Counted from the stretch's first letter, positions 26,501 through 36,527 are shown. The stretch: DNA of 64,000 nucleotides from Nocardia stercoris (GCF_003696265.1 NZ_RFFH01000006.1:219149-283148), one strand, 5' to 3'. Program-made: numbers and translations. The notes: generated from the letters alone by a model not told the origin.

Positions 26501-27019
26501 TCAGCGCTTCGAGTACTGCGGCGCCTTACGGGCCTTCTTCAGACCGTACTTCTTACGCTCGGTGGCACGCGGGTCACGCGTCAGGAAGCCGGCCCGCTTC
26601 AGGGCGGGGCGGTCGTCCGGGGTGACCTCGATCAGCGCCCGGGCGATGGCCAGGCGCAGCGCGCCGGCCTGACCCGAGGGGCCACCACCGACCAGGCGAG
26701 CGTGGATGTCGAAGGTCTCGACGCGCTCGACGGTCACCAGCGGGGACTTGACCAGCTGCTGGTGCACCTTGTTCGGGAAGTAGTCCTCGAGGGTGCGGCC
26801 GTTGAGGGTGAAGTTGCCCGAACCCGGCACGAGGCGGACGCGCACGACCGCTTCCTTACGACGACCGACGGTCTGCACCGGGCGGTCGATCAGGATCGGC
26901 TCGGCGGCGAAGGAAGCCTCGGCCTCGTAGCTGTAGTCCTCGTCGACGACCTCGGCAGCGGCGTCCTCGACGACAGCGTCCTCGACGAACTCTTCGGTGT
27001 ATTCCTCAGGAGCGGTCAC
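26501..27019 (-). CDS. rpsI: 30S ribosomal protein S9
   Basis: The 172-residue protein has an acidic N-terminal extension (1-45) common in actinobacterial S9, then the conserved core TVGRRKEAVVRVRLVPG and the basic tail ending KKARKAPQYSKR, whose last residues reach the P-site tRNA. The GTG start overlaps the rplM stop (GTGA at 27016-27019), giving the universal rplM-rpsI pair. Confidence 0.97.
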   Translation of the reverse strand: MTAPEEYTEEFVEDAVVEDAAAEVVDEDYSYEAEASFAAEPILIDRPVQTVGRRKEAVVRVRLVPGSGNFTLNGRTLEDYFPNKVHQQLVKSPLVTVERVETFDIHARLVGGGPSGQAGALRLAIARALIEVTPDDRPALKRAGFLTRDPRATERKKYGLKKARKAPQYSKR

Positions 27020-27459
27020 TGGGCCACCTGCTTGATCTCGAACGGAACCGGCATCTGCGCGGCGTGGGGATGCGTCGGGCCGGCGTAGACCTTCAGCTTG
27101 CGGGCAATGCTGTTGCCCAGCTTGTTCTTCGGGATCATGCCCTTGATGGCACGCTCCACGAGACGGTCCGCGCGGGTGTCGATCAGCTCGCCCACGGTGC
27201 GGGACTTCAGACCGCCCGGGTAGCCCGAGTGGGTGTAGAGCTTCTTGTCCTGACGCTTGTTGCCGGAGACGGCAACCTTGTCGGCGTTGATGATGATGAC
27301 GAAGTCGCCACCATCGACGTTCGGCGCAAAGGTCGGCTTGTTCTTGCCGCGCAGCAGACCAGCTGCCTGCACGGCAAGGCGACCGAGCACCACGTCAGTG
27401 GCGTCGATGACGTACCACTGGCGGGTCACGTCACCCGCCTTCGGGCTGTACGTAGGCAC
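27016..27459 (-). CDS. rplM: 50S ribosomal protein L13
   Basis: This 147-residue L13 protein has WYVIDATDVVLGRLA at the start, the KLYTHSGYPGG motif, and the RAIKGMIPKN segment. GTG 27459 is preceded by AGGGAAG. Upstream codons are open but non-coding. The 170 bases to the next gene probably contain the promoter. No recognised ribosomal leader structure was found by eye. Confidence 0.97.
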   Translation of the reverse strand: MPTYSPKAGDVTRQWYVIDATDVVLGRLAVQAAGLLRGKNKPTFAPNVDGGDFVIIINADKVAVSGNKRQDKKLYTHSGYPGGLKSRTVGELIDTRADRLVERAIKGMIPKNKLGNSIARKLKVYAGPTHPHAAQMPVPFEIKQVAQ

Positions 27460-27629
27460 AGTGCTTCCCTGTCTGTCGTCGTGTTCTGCCAGCACAAGGC
27501 GTGCGATCGAGGTATCCCGGCGGCCGGTAGAGACCCGGGGCTCGTGGGACGACGCGAGCGAACCCGCGACGTATCGCACGCCGACGGGGTACTTTACCAG
27601 CCGCTTCCCGGCCCTCGAAATCGCCCGGG

Positions 27630-29198
27630 TCAGATGTGCAGCGGCGGGCCGGGGTCGGCGGCCGCGGGCACGATCGGCATCCGGTAGTGCAGGTTCTCGG
27701 TGCCGTGGGTGGCGCAGTCGTCGGCGGCGGTCCGCGCCCGCTTGACCGGCGGCGCGGGTTGCGGCGCGCATCCGTCGCGGGCGTCGGCGGGCAGCACGAC
27801 GTCGGCGACCGGGGCGTGCGTGGTCACCTGGGGTTGCGCCGCGGTGGCGGGCCCCGCACTGCCGTGCAGGCCCACGGTCGCGGCGGCGACCGCGCCGGCC
27901 AGCATCGAGGCACCGAACAGGCTGTTGCGCGCCTTGTTCCAGCCCCCACCGGCCTGCTCGGCTCCGCTGGATCCGGTTCCGATCGGGCCGGAATTCTCCG
28001 GCGACCGCGATACCCGGGTGGTGGCACCGAAGTCGTCGGCGGACGGCTGGGTGAGCCGCGGCCGGGCGGCCGGCGCTTCCTGCGGCCGGCGGATCTCACC
28101 CGATCCGGTGTCGTCGGGGGCGGCGCGGCGGGCCTGCGCACCCGGCGGTGTGGCACCCGGCGGCCGCGGCACCGGGCCGGTCGGCGGCCGGTTCGCCGAA
28201 GTACCGGGCTGCATCGGGATACCGGCCGGCGAACTGCCTGGCGCAGCCGCGCCACCGAGCTGTCCGCCCTGCGGCGCGGCGCTACCGCCGTGCGGTCCCT
28301 GCGCACCCCAGCCCGGCTGCGGTGCCGGACGGCCCGGCGGTGTGGGCTGCGCCGCTTCACTCTCGGTCACCAGCAGATGAGCCGCGCCGAGGACCAGCGC
28401 GTGCATCGGATGGTCGGCCACCCGCAACCGGCTGCCCAGATGGTTCTGGAACGCCAGCCGCAAGGCGTCGTTGAAGCAGACGTTGCCGGTCAGCAGCACA
28501 CTCGAGGTGTCGGCGCCGATCGAGCGCGCGGCGGCCATCACCTCGATCACGGTGTTGTCGGCGGTACGCGAGTCGCGCAGCGCGTCGGAGGTGATCGGCA
28601 CCCCGACCGATTCGGTGGGCCGCTCGTCGTCGGCGTCGACGGCGACCACCAGGCATTCCCGGCCGTCGGAGTACACGCCGGTGATGCCGGGGGCCTTACG
28701 CCCGCCGGTCGACGGGCGGACCAGGCCGAGTGCCCGCAGGTAGCCCGACAGCGCGACCGATTCCGGGATCGGCTCGGCCGCCACCCCGAGGGTTTCCACC
28801 AGCCGGGCGTACTCGTCGACCTTCTCGTCGGGCCAGTCGTCGGGGAACGGGAGGGCGACCACCTCGGGCCGGGCCTTCAGGTGCGCGCCGATCGCGGCGA
28901 GCGGGTTGTAGAGCCGGGCGCGGAACACCAGCTCGGCCGGCCAGGTCGCGCCGGCGATCACGATCTGCTGGTGACCGAGGATGTCGCGCACGTCGGAGAC
29001 CGCCAGGCCCAGATCGGGGCGCCGGCGGTCGAGACCGGCGGTGTGCAGACCGCCCTTCGCGTCCGCCAGCAGGTACGCCGGCGGCGTGAATGTACCTTCC
29101 ACCTGGACCGGACGGATCGGCATCCCGCCACCGCCGGCAGCGACCGAAACCACATCCCAGCCGAGATGTACGGCCCCCACTCGAGCTGTCACAGCCAT
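27630..29198 (-). CDS. Membrane-anchored actin/Hsp70-fold protein
   Basis: The 522-residue protein begins VGAVHLGWDVVSVAAGG like a phosphate-1 strand pair. It has EPIPESVALSGYLRALGL, which resembles the Hsp70 'EPTAAAL' helix, and a clear adenosine-type motif SSVLLTGNVCFNDALRLAF followed by HPMHALVLGAAHL (about 240-290). Phosphate-binding loops are poorly conserved, so ATP binding is doubtful. A Pro/Gly-rich linker (295-420) leads to one transmembrane helix (about 432-455) and a short tail. Start ATG 29198 is chosen over one 15 codons upstream because it abuts the first strand. It lies between rplM and the FHA-ABC exporter, where M. tuberculosis has esxT-esxU. Confidence 0.7.
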   Translation of the reverse strand: MAVTARVGAVHLGWDVVSVAAGGGGMPIRPVQVEGTFTPPAYLLADAKGGLHTAGLDRRRPDLGLAVSDVRDILGHQQIVIAGATWPAELVFRARLYNPLAAIGAHLKARPEVVALPFPDDWPDEKVDEYARLVETLGVAAEPIPESVALSGYLRALGLVRPSTGGRKAPGITGVYSDGRECLVVAVDADDERPTESVGVPITSDALRDSRTADNTVIEVMAAARSIGADTSSVLLTGNVCFNDALRLAFQNHLGSRLRVADHPMHALVLGAAHLLVTESEAAQPTPPGRPAPQPGWGAQGPHGGSAAPQGGQLGGAAAPGSSPAGIPMQPGTSANRPPTGPVPRPPGATPPGAQARRAAPDDTGSGEIRRPQEAPAARPRLTQPSADDFGATTRVSRSPENSGPIGTGSSGAEQAGGGWNKARNSLFGASMLAGAVAAATVGLHGSAGPATAAQPQVTTHAPVADVVLPADARDGCAPQPAPPVKRARTAADDCATHGTENLHYRMPIVPAAADPGPPLHI

Positions 29199-29277
29199 AA
29201 GTGTGCCTGCCGTCTCGACACCGCGCGCGGCAGGTCGTCCCAATAGCGCGAACAGCGTCGCTGCGACACGATCGCCA

Positions 29278-31968
29278 CTACGCCGAGCTGGATTTCTTCA
29301 GCCGCAGCCGCCACCAGGTCACCACCGACAGGACCACTGCGAGGACCACGAGCATGGCGACGTCCAACGCCCAGTAGCCCACCTGGTGTTGCCACAGCGC
29401 GTCTTTCTGGGCGGCCGGGAAGATGTTGCGGATGTCGACGGTCGCGGAACCGGCGGCGAAACCCCAGCGCGCGGGGAACAGCCACGACACCTGCTCCATC
29501 CCGACCCGGCCGGTGACCGGGATGATGCCACCGGCCAGCACCAGCTGACACATGACCACACCCACCAGGAACGGCAGGGTCTGCTCGCTCGACTTGGACA
29601 GCGACGACATGAGCAGCCCGATCACCACCGACGACACCGCGGTCAAGGCGATGGCGATGTACAACTCGACACTGCCGTTGTGGATCAGCACACCCGCGCC
29701 CGGCGGCTTCTTGCCGAACACCACCATGGCGACCAGCACCGCCGACTGCAGCAGCGCGGCGATACCGAACACCACGATCTTCGACATCAGGTAGGCCGAA
29801 GGCAGCAGGCCGACCGCCCGCTCCCGGTAGTAGATCGGCCGTTCGCCGACCAGGTCACGCACGGTCAGCGTGGAGCCCATGAAGCAGGCGCCCAGGATGA
29901 GCACGATGAGCAGTGTCTGCACTTCACCGCCGCCGGTGGGCACGAAGACCGGTGCGCCGTCGGCGCCGGTGACCTGGGTGAGCGGCCCGCGCGCCAGACC
30001 GTTCTTCCCGGGCACCACGAGGGTCAGCACACCGAGCAGCAGCGGCAGCACGATGAGGAAGATCAGGTAGCCGCGGTCGGCGAAGATCAGCCGCACCTGC
30101 CGCCGGGACAGGGTCGAGAACTGTTTCCACGCACTGGATTTCGGCGGGGCACCGGTGTCGCCGCGCGGGGTGACCGGTGGTGGCTGAGTGGTCGCGGCTT
30201 GGCGGGAACGGTAATTGGCGAAGGCGCCGTCCGGATCGGCTGCGACCCGGCCGAAGATGTCGGCCCAGTCGCTGGTGCCGAGGAATTCGCCGACCGCGCT
30301 GGGCTTTCCGCAGTACGCGGTCTTGCCGCCGGGCGCCAGCAGCAACACCTGGTCGCACATGTCGAGGCAGGCCACCGAGTGGGTGACCACGATGACGGTG
30401 CGGCCGGCGTCGGCCAGTTCCCGCAGCATGACCATGACCTGACGGTCCAACGCCGGGTCCAGACCCGAGGTCGGCTCGTCGAGGATCAGCAGCGACGGAC
30501 CGGTCAGCAGCTCGAGGGCGACCGAGGCGCGCTTGCGCTGACCACCGGAGAGCTTGTCGACCCGGGTGTCGGCGTGCTGGGTGAGCGAAAGCTCTTCCAG
30601 CACACCGTCGATGACCTGCTTGCGGTCTTCCTTGCTGGTGTCGGCGGGCAGTCGCAGCTGGGCCGCGAAGTTCAGTGCCTGGCGGACGGTGAGCTGGCGG
30701 TGCAGCACGTCGTCCTGCGGGACCATGCCGATCCGGGAGCGCATCGCCTCGTATTCGGCGTGCAGGTTGCGGCCTTCGAAGGTCACCACACCCTGGGTCG
30801 GATGGGTAAGGCCCGCAATCAGTTTCGACAGCGTGGACTTGCCGGCGCCGGAGGGGCCGATGAGCGCGGTCAGCGTCCCGCGACCGGCGCGCATGTTGAC
30901 GTCGACCAGCAGCTGCTTGTGGCCCTCCACGGTGAACGCCACGCCGTGCACGTCGAGTCCCTGCTCGGCGGCGGGCTTCTCACGCAGGACGAGAATGCCG
31001 TCCTTGACGGCGAAGTCGGCGTTACCGATGGTGACGACGTCGCGTTCCCGCAGCACCGTGCGGGTTTCGCGGCGGCCGTTGACGAACGTACCGTTGGCCG
31101 AACCGGCGTCCTCGATGACCAGACCCTCGGGCGCCTTCACCAGACGCGCGTGCCGGCGCGAGGCCAGCGGGTCGTTGACCACGATGTGGTTGTCGCTGGT
31201 ACGACCGATGTTCAAGCCACTGGCCGGAATTCGGTCGGCCTTGGCGATCGGGCCGCTCGGCGGCCGCTGCCGCACCGGGGGCAGCGAAGAGGTGTCGGCC
31301 TTGCGGGTCATGTTGATGTTGTCGGTCTCGGGGCGCGGCTGCTGCTTGCCGAGGTCGTTGCTCACCGGCGGGCGCAGCTGGTTCGGCTGGCGCGGCGGCA
31401 CATTCTGCATCGGCCCGCTCTGCGGCGGCGTGGGTGGCCGGTTCTGGGACGGCACGACGGGCTGCTGGTAGGCCGGGGTGGCGGGGCGCGGCTGCTGGTG
31501 CGGTCCCCGGTTGGGTTGCGCGCGGTTGTCGAACTGGCCGTGTCCCTGCTGTGGCGGGCCCGGCCGATTCTGCTGCGGGAACTGGGGGTGCGACGGCTGC
31601 GCCTGCCGGATCAGGTCGGGATCGACCACCCGGGTCGCGGCCGCGGCCGGGGGGCGGCTGGGCGGAACCAGCTGCACCGCGGGTCCGGTGTGCGCGTCGC
31701 CGAGCCGGATCAGCAGCGGCCGGTCGACCGGAACCTCCTGCGTGATCCGGCGAGCGTCCAGGAACACACCGTTGGTGCTGCCGTTGTCGGCCAGTACCCA
31801 GGCATTACCCTTCCAGGCGAGCACGGCGTGCACGCGCGAGACGAGCGGGCTGTCGACGAACAACGTCACCTCGGGCGCCCGCCCCATGGTGACCTGCTGA
31901 CCCGGCTCGAACGCCCGGTCGGTTCCCTCGTAGCGCACGGTGATTCTCTGCGCCCCCGGTGATGACAT
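29278..31968 (-). CDS. FHA-domain ABC exporter, Rv1747-like
   Basis: The 896-residue protein has, in order: FHA1 (about 8-100; GR29-30, S44/R45/H47, N62-GSTN), a Pro/Gln-rich linker (100-235), FHA2 (about 240-325; GR255-256, SRRHAR, N292-G), an ABC ATPase (340-570; GPSGAGKST 371-379, LSGGQ 473-477, LLILDEPT) and a six-helix ABC2-type membrane domain (about 630-890). M. tuberculosis Rv1747 has this layout, is phosphorylated by kinase PknF on linker threonines read by its own FHA1, and exports lipid-linked sugars. A kinase gene lies 8.6 kb away here. ATG 31968 gives the Rv1747-like N-terminus. Confidence 0.9.
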   Translation of the reverse strand: MSSPGAQRITVRYEGTDRAFEPGQQVTMGRAPEVTLFVDSPLVSRVHAVLAWKGNAWVLADNGSTNGVFLDARRITQEVPVDRPLLIRLGDAHTGPAVQLVPPSRPPAAAATRVVDPDLIRQAQPSHPQFPQQNRPGPPQQGHGQFDNRAQPNRGPHQQPRPATPAYQQPVVPSQNRPPTPPQSGPMQNVPPRQPNQLRPPVSNDLGKQQPRPETDNINMTRKADTSSLPPVRQRPPSGPIAKADRIPASGLNIGRTSDNHIVVNDPLASRRHARLVKAPEGLVIEDAGSANGTFVNGRRETRTVLRERDVVTIGNADFAVKDGILVLREKPAAEQGLDVHGVAFTVEGHKQLLVDVNMRAGRGTLTALIGPSGAGKSTLSKLIAGLTHPTQGVVTFEGRNLHAEYEAMRSRIGMVPQDDVLHRQLTVRQALNFAAQLRLPADTSKEDRKQVIDGVLEELSLTQHADTRVDKLSGGQRKRASVALELLTGPSLLILDEPTSGLDPALDRQVMVMLRELADAGRTVIVVTHSVACLDMCDQVLLLAPGGKTAYCGKPSAVGEFLGTSDWADIFGRVAADPDGAFANYRSRQAATTQPPPVTPRGDTGAPPKSSAWKQFSTLSRRQVRLIFADRGYLIFLIVLPLLLGVLTLVVPGKNGLARGPLTQVTGADGAPVFVPTGGGEVQTLLIVLILGACFMGSTLTVRDLVGERPIYYRERAVGLLPSAYLMSKIVVFGIAALLQSAVLVAMVVFGKKPPGAGVLIHNGSVELYIAIALTAVSSVVIGLLMSSLSKSSEQTLPFLVGVVMCQLVLAGGIIPVTGRVGMEQVSWLFPARWGFAAGSATVDIRNIFPAAQKDALWQHQVGYWALDVAMLVVLAVVLSVVTWWRLRLKKSSSA

Positions 31969-32043
31969 GGCCCGGATAATATTCGATCGGCCGGACATCG
32001 GTGCGGGGTGAATCCGTACCGGCCGCGGGGCGCGCGGTATGGA

Positions 32044-33507
32044 GTGGACAGACGGGTTGCGGTAGTGGGGAAACGTCGGGTGATCGCGGCGCTGGGGGTG
32101 CTGGCGATCGTGGCGGGTGCGACGTCGGGATGTGTGAGAACCATAGACGGCCACGGAGTATCGGTGTACGACAACGCCTTCCAGGTGGCCGGGCTGCCGA
32201 CGACCGGTGGCCCGTCGGGGCCGCGCCCGGGCGCACCGGCGAGTACCCGGACCGCGGTGGGCGGCGACGGCGGCGAGTTCGACGCGACCGCGCTGAACGC
32301 GATCGACGATATCGAGGCCTACTGGCGCGACGAGTATCACACCGAATTCGACGGCACCTTCGCCCCGCCGGCCACGTTCTACTCCTGGAACGCGCGCGCA
32401 CCGCGGGTGGACGAGACCCAGTTCTGCGGTGCGACAACGAATCACCTGGTCAACGCCGCGTACTGTCGCAACGACAATTCGATCGGCTGGGATCGCGGGC
32501 TCCTGATGCCGATGATGAAGACCAGTTTCGGCCCGATGGCGGAGGTGATGGTGCTCGCCCACGAGTACGGTCACGCAATTCAGTCAATGGCGCATCTGGT
32601 CGGTCCGAACGATCCGATGATCGTCCGGGAACAGCAAGCGGACTGCTTCGCCGGCGCGTTCATGCGGTACGTCGCCGAGGACAAGGCCGCGCATTTCGTG
32701 CTGAACACCTCCGACGGCCTCAACAGCGTTCTGGCCGCGACGGTTTCGATCCGCGACAACAATCCCGGCGACGTGGAGGCGGTGCACGGCTCAGCGTTCG
32801 AACGGGTCAGCGGCGTGCAGATCGGGTTCACCGACGGACCCGCCGGATGCAAGAAGATCGACCTGGCCGACGTGAACCGCCGCCGCCACGGGCTGCCACA
32901 GAGCTTCGACGGCGACCAACAGCACGGGCAGCTCGCGGTGACCAGGCGCACGCTCACCGAACTGAGCCGGGCCCTCACCGCGCTCATGCCCATCCCCGCG
33001 GCACCGGTGTTCGACTATTCGGGCGCGCAGCTGCCCTGTGCGGACGGCAAGGGCACCGAACCGGTCAGCTACTGCCCCACCAGCAACACCATCGGCACCG
33101 ACGTCCCGGCACTGGCCCAGCGTGGCCAGGTACCGGCCGATCAGGACGAGTTCCCGGCCCGGATCGACGGCGACTACAACGCCTACGTCGTATTCGTCTC
33201 CCGCTACACGCTCGCCGTCCAGCACGCCGCCGGCCAGGAACTGACCGGCGCCAAGGCCGGATTGCGCGCCGCCTGCCTGTCGGGGGTGATCTCGGCGAAA
33301 CTCGCCGACCCCACCCGGACCGCCGCCGCCGGCGACATCGCCCTGTCCGCGGACGATCTCGACAAGGCGGTCTCCGGCTTGCTCGCGGACGGCTTGGCCG
33401 CCAGCGACATTCAGGGAAACACGGTGCCCAGCGGATTCTCCCGCGTGGACGCCTTCCGCGCCGGCGTCCTCGGCACCGAGCAAACCTGCGAGTCCCGCTA
33501 CGCGTGA
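32044..33507 (+). CDS. Zinc-metallopeptidase lipoprotein
   Basis: The protein has a basic N-terminus, a hydrophobic stretch and a lipobox (GATSGC), so it should be a secreted lipoprotein. The mature part has the zincin motif HEYGHAIQ with a downstream EQQADCFAG that supplies the third ligand, typical of neutral zinc metallopeptidases of the YpfJ type. Further cysteines (FCGAT, AYCRND, LPCAD, SYCPT) suggest disulfides. GTG 32044 gives 487 residues with a sensible signal peptide. GTG 32008 and 32065 are alternatives. It diverges from the FHA-ABC exporter and may share regulatory DNA with it. Confidence 0.8.
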   Translation: MDRRVAVVGKRRVIAALGVLAIVAGATSGCVRTIDGHGVSVYDNAFQVAGLPTTGGPSGPRPGAPASTRTAVGGDGGEFDATALNAIDDIEAYWRDEYHTEFDGTFAPPATFYSWNARAPRVDETQFCGATTNHLVNAAYCRNDNSIGWDRGLLMPMMKTSFGPMAEVMVLAHEYGHAIQSMAHLVGPNDPMIVREQQADCFAGAFMRYVAEDKAAHFVLNTSDGLNSVLAATVSIRDNNPGDVEAVHGSAFERVSGVQIGFTDGPAGCKKIDLADVNRRRHGLPQSFDGDQQHGQLAVTRRTLTELSRALTALMPIPAAPVFDYSGAQLPCADGKGTEPVSYCPTSNTIGTDVPALAQRGQVPADQDEFPARIDGDYNAYVVFVSRYTLAVQHAAGQELTGAKAGLRAACLSGVISAKLADPTRTAAAGDIALSADDLDKAVSGLLADGLAASDIQGNTVPSGFSRVDAFRAGVLGTEQTCESRYA

Positions 33508-33739
33508 GGCTCCCCCGCCTCCCCGGGTTTTTTGCGGGCGGCTGGGTGCCGTTGGCGGTTTCGTACCCGTGGCGGCGGTGGGGGTGCGAAGCGATTTTGG
33601 GCGTACCCGGTGAGTTACCCGAGCCGCACGAAATCAGTTGCCGCCTTTGGGTTGCGGTTTCGGCCTTCGGTTCACGGGTTCGGATGCGCGCCAGCGCATC
33701 TCGTCCTCGCGACGTCGGCGGGCGTGCGTAGGTGCTCGG

Positions 33740-35116
33740 TCAGCCGAACGGTGGTGGTGTTGTCGGATCCAAGCGCAATACTCGGTTGCCCAGCATCACT
33801 TCGGTGCCGTGTTGCAGAGGAATGGGCTGGTTCGGTTGGACGCGAACCCATTCCGGGTAGCCGGGGGGACGGATGCGGGTGCCGTTGGTCGAACCGCGGT
33901 CCACGACCGTCACATCCCAGTTGATCAGGCGGAATTCGGCGTGGGCGCGGGACATTCCGCCGGAGGCGTCGTCGATCCGGATGGGCAGCAACCCGTTTCG
34001 GGCCGCATCCGAGGTCTCCGGTTCGCGGCCGATCACCACGTCCACCGCCAGCGGGATGGTGGTGCCGTCGTCGAGCATCAGCACACCCAGCGGCGGGCGC
34101 AGCACCTCGGTCGGGGCCTGGGTCTGGTCGACCGGCATGCCGCACACCGTGCAGAACGCCGCCCGCGGATCGGAGGGATGCGACCGAGCGCACTTGAAGC
34201 CCAGCACTTTCAGCGCCGACAGGTCGGCCTTGGCCGTGGCCTCCAGCCGGCGTTCCAGATCCGGGTCGGGCTGCGGTAGCGGCGGCGGCGTGGCCTGCGG
34301 CTGCGGCAGTGGCGGCGGGGTCGCCGGCTGCGCGGCGGTCGGCTGCGGCAGTGGCGGCGGGGTCGCCGGCTGCGCCGCGGTCGGCTGCGGGAACGGCGGC
34401 GGGTTGGTCGGCGGCACCGGCTCGAACGGCGGGCGCTGCTGTGGGCGCTCGCCCTGCGGCCGACTCTCCGGCTGCGGCCGACCGACGACGTCGAGTTGCT
34501 GTGCGGTGGGCGGCTGTTGGGGCCGCGGTCGCTGGGTGAGCATGGTCGGGCCGTCCTCGTCGCGGGCTCGCGCCCGGTCGGCACCGAACCAGGCGATCGC
34601 CCCCGACCCGGGCAGCACGCCCTCGGTCAGCGCGCCGATCCCCCGCTCCGGCAACGCGGGCACCTGTCCGCTGTCGTCGTCGAGGAACACCGCGACGGCG
34701 TGCGCCGGCTGTTCCACCACCCGGTCGATGGTGAAGGCCGCGTCCACACCGCGATAGGTCTCGATGCCGTCGGCCCCCGCGAGCAGCGCGGTCACCCGGC
34801 CGTGCAGGAAGATCGCCACCCCGCCGGTGTCGGCGGTCGAGAGGATGCCCAGATCGATGGCCCGCTCGGGAATGATCTGGTCCGCGTCGCGGATCAGCCA
34901 CCGGGTCGCCTCCCGGGCGATCAGCCGGCCCGGGCCGTCGGGCGCCTGGTCGGCCGCCTCGGATACCAGTGCGGCCAGGGCCTCGGCAGCCTGCAGCGCC
35001 GGCGACGCGGCGGTCAGCGGACCGCGCTCGCGGTGCCCGACCACCACGATCACCCCGGACACCCGCACCACGACATGGTTGCCCGCAACCACCTCGACCT
35101 GCGCACGCGTCACCAC
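33740..35116 (-). CDS. FHA-domain protein with Pro-rich repeats and zinc-ribbon-like motif
   Basis: The 458-residue soluble protein has an N-terminal domain (1-190) I do not recognise, then a Pro/Gln-rich linker (about 195-300) with 14-residue repeats (PPPLPQPTAAQPAT). A short Cys/His cluster follows (C-A-R-S-H ... C-T-V-C-G, about 310-327), and then a C-terminal FHA domain (about 345-450; VVIGRE, SRAHAEF, DRGSTNGT). FHA domains bind phosphothreonine, so a nearby Ser/Thr kinase is the natural partner. It starts at GTG 35116, divergent from the lipoprotein cluster. It resembles mycobacterial FHA adaptor proteins only in domain plan. Confidence 0.8.
   Translation of the reverse strand: MVTRAQVEVVAGNHVVVRVSGVIVVVGHRERGPLTAASPALQAAEALAALVSEAADQAPDGPGRLIAREATRWLIRDADQIIPERAIDLGILSTADTGGVAIFLHGRVTALLAGADGIETYRGVDAAFTIDRVVEQPAHAVAVFLDDDSGQVPALPERGIGALTEGVLPGSGAIAWFGADRARARDEDGPTMLTQRPRPQQPPTAQQLDVVGRPQPESRPQGERPQQRPPFEPVPPTNPPPFPQPTAAQPATPPPLPQPTAAQPATPPPLPQPQATPPPLPQPDPDLERRLEATAKADLSALKVLGFKCARSHPSDPRAAFCTVCGMPVDQTQAPTEVLRPPLGVLMLDDGTTIPLAVDVVIGREPETSDAARNGLLPIRIDDASGGMSRAHAEFRLINWDVTVVDRGSTNGTRIRPPGYPEWVRVQPNQPIPLQHGTEVMLGNRVLRLDPTTPPPFG
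34299..34396. repeat. 42-bp in-frame tandem repeat inside the FHA gene
   Basis: Units start at 34299, 34341 and 34383 (the last partial), nearly identical, and encode the 14-residue Pro/Gln/Ala-rich repeat of the linker. The period is a multiple of three, so copy-number change would keep the frame and alter the linker length. Confidence 0.85.
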
Positions 35117-35282
35117 CCGATCAGGTTAGCGCCCGTGGCGCGGTTCGCGACCGCTGCCGCCATAAGGGCCTGTGACCTGCGCCGACTCCGAACGCTGAGA
35201 ACGGATGCTATGTTCGTCGGGCGGCGAACCGGCACGCACACGAGGGTTCGTACGGCATGAGTTCCACGGGAGGGGGACCATC

Positions 35283-36527
35283 GTGCGCAGATCTTCCGGT
35301 GCGCTGGCGGCGCTCGTCCTGGTCGCGGGGCTGGTGACGGCGGGGTGCGGCAGTCACGGTGGCGCAGCCACTCCCGCCGAGGCCGCGGTCGACCTCAGCA
35401 CGCTCGATGTCGGCCCCTACAAGGCGGAACCGGGCACCTGGGACAAGCCCCGCAATACGGCCCAGGCCATTGCCATGGAGGCCGAACGCCTGGGCAATGT
35501 GGTGCCGCTGCCGTCCGACATCGATCCCGCCTTCCAGTACATCGGCGCCCAGAACAGCCTGGTGCTCACCGACGACATCAAAGGTTCGGTGATCTCGGAC
35601 TTCTGGAAGGACGACCATTTCGCCGAGGACGGCCCCGGCTACGCGGGCGGTTTCGCCACCTACGCCCGCGACGACGCGCACAACAACGGCACCGAACTGC
35701 TCAATGCCGTCCTCATTTTCGGCACCCCGGACCAGGCCGCCGCCGCGGCGACCGCCTATCAGGCGCGTGCGTTCGCCGCACCGGCGACCGACGGCCTCGG
35801 CGATACCCCCGATCCCGCCCAGCCGGCCAACGAGGTCGTGCCCATCGCCAAATACCCGGGCGCGCACGCGCATTGGCGGCCCGGTCAGCAGGCGATCTTC
35901 AGCTGGTTCGCGTTCCGTAATTTCGTGGTGTTCACCTCGGTGTACGGGCAGGACGCCATCGCGTTGCACCATGCCGACCGCGCGGTTCTGATCGACCTGG
36001 TCACCCACAGCCTGGACGCCGAATCGGCTGCCCTGCAGAACTACAACTCGACGCCGCCGGACAAGCTCACCGATCAGCCGATGGATCCCGACGGGATGCT
36101 GAACCGCACCCTGGAACGTCCCAAAGCGGCCACCGGCGAATGGGTGAATCCGCCGGGCGTCTACAACGCCCGTGCCGCACTGAATTTCACCGACGACCAG
36201 AAGGGCGACAAGGTCTGGTTCGAGCGCGACGGCGTGGATCGCTTCTCCGACTACGGAACTCGCCTCTACCGGACCCGCGACGCCGCGGCCGCCCTGGACG
36301 CACGTGACGAATTGGGCGGCGGTAGTAAACATTTCAAACCTTCGGAGGCGCCGAAGAATCTGCCCGCAGCGATCTGCCGCGAGTACCGCGGCAAGGAGCT
36401 CGGCACGATCCGCTACTACTGCGCGGTGAATTACGGCCGCTACGCGGCGATGTCGTGGTCGGACCAGCTGCTCGACGCTCAACAGCGCATCTCGGCGCAG
36501 TACGCGATCCTGGTGAAGGCGAAGTGA
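35283..36527 (+). CDS. DUF7373-type lipoprotein, A member of pair 1
   Basis: The 414-residue protein has a signal peptide with lipobox (LVTAGC), then VDLSTLDVGPY just after the lipid Cys. Family landmarks are SDIDP, AVLIFGT, IAKYPGAHAHW, MDPDGMLNRTL and a C-terminal CREY...YYCAVNYGRYAAMSW...DAQQRISAQYAILV. All six lipoproteins of this cluster share them. The cysteine pair near the end probably forms a disulfide. The family name is from memory and no function is known. GTG 35283 has GGAGGGGG upstream. Its stop shares a base with the ATG of the B gene (TGATG). Confidence 0.8.
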   Translation: MRRSSGALAALVLVAGLVTAGCGSHGGAATPAEAAVDLSTLDVGPYKAEPGTWDKPRNTAQAIAMEAERLGNVVPLPSDIDPAFQYIGAQNSLVLTDDIKGSVISDFWKDDHFAEDGPGYAGGFATYARDDAHNNGTELLNAVLIFGTPDQAAAAATAYQARAFAAPATDGLGDTPDPAQPANEVVPIAKYPGAHAHWRPGQQAIFSWFAFRNFVVFTSVYGQDAIALHHADRAVLIDLVTHSLDAESAALQNYNSTPPDKLTDQPMDPDGMLNRTLERPKAATGEWVNPPGVYNARAALNFTDDQKGDKVWFERDGVDRFSDYGTRLYRTRDAAAALDARDELGGGSKHFKPSEAPKNLPAAICREYRGKELGTIRYYCAVNYGRYAAMSWSDQLLDAQQRISAQYAILVKAK

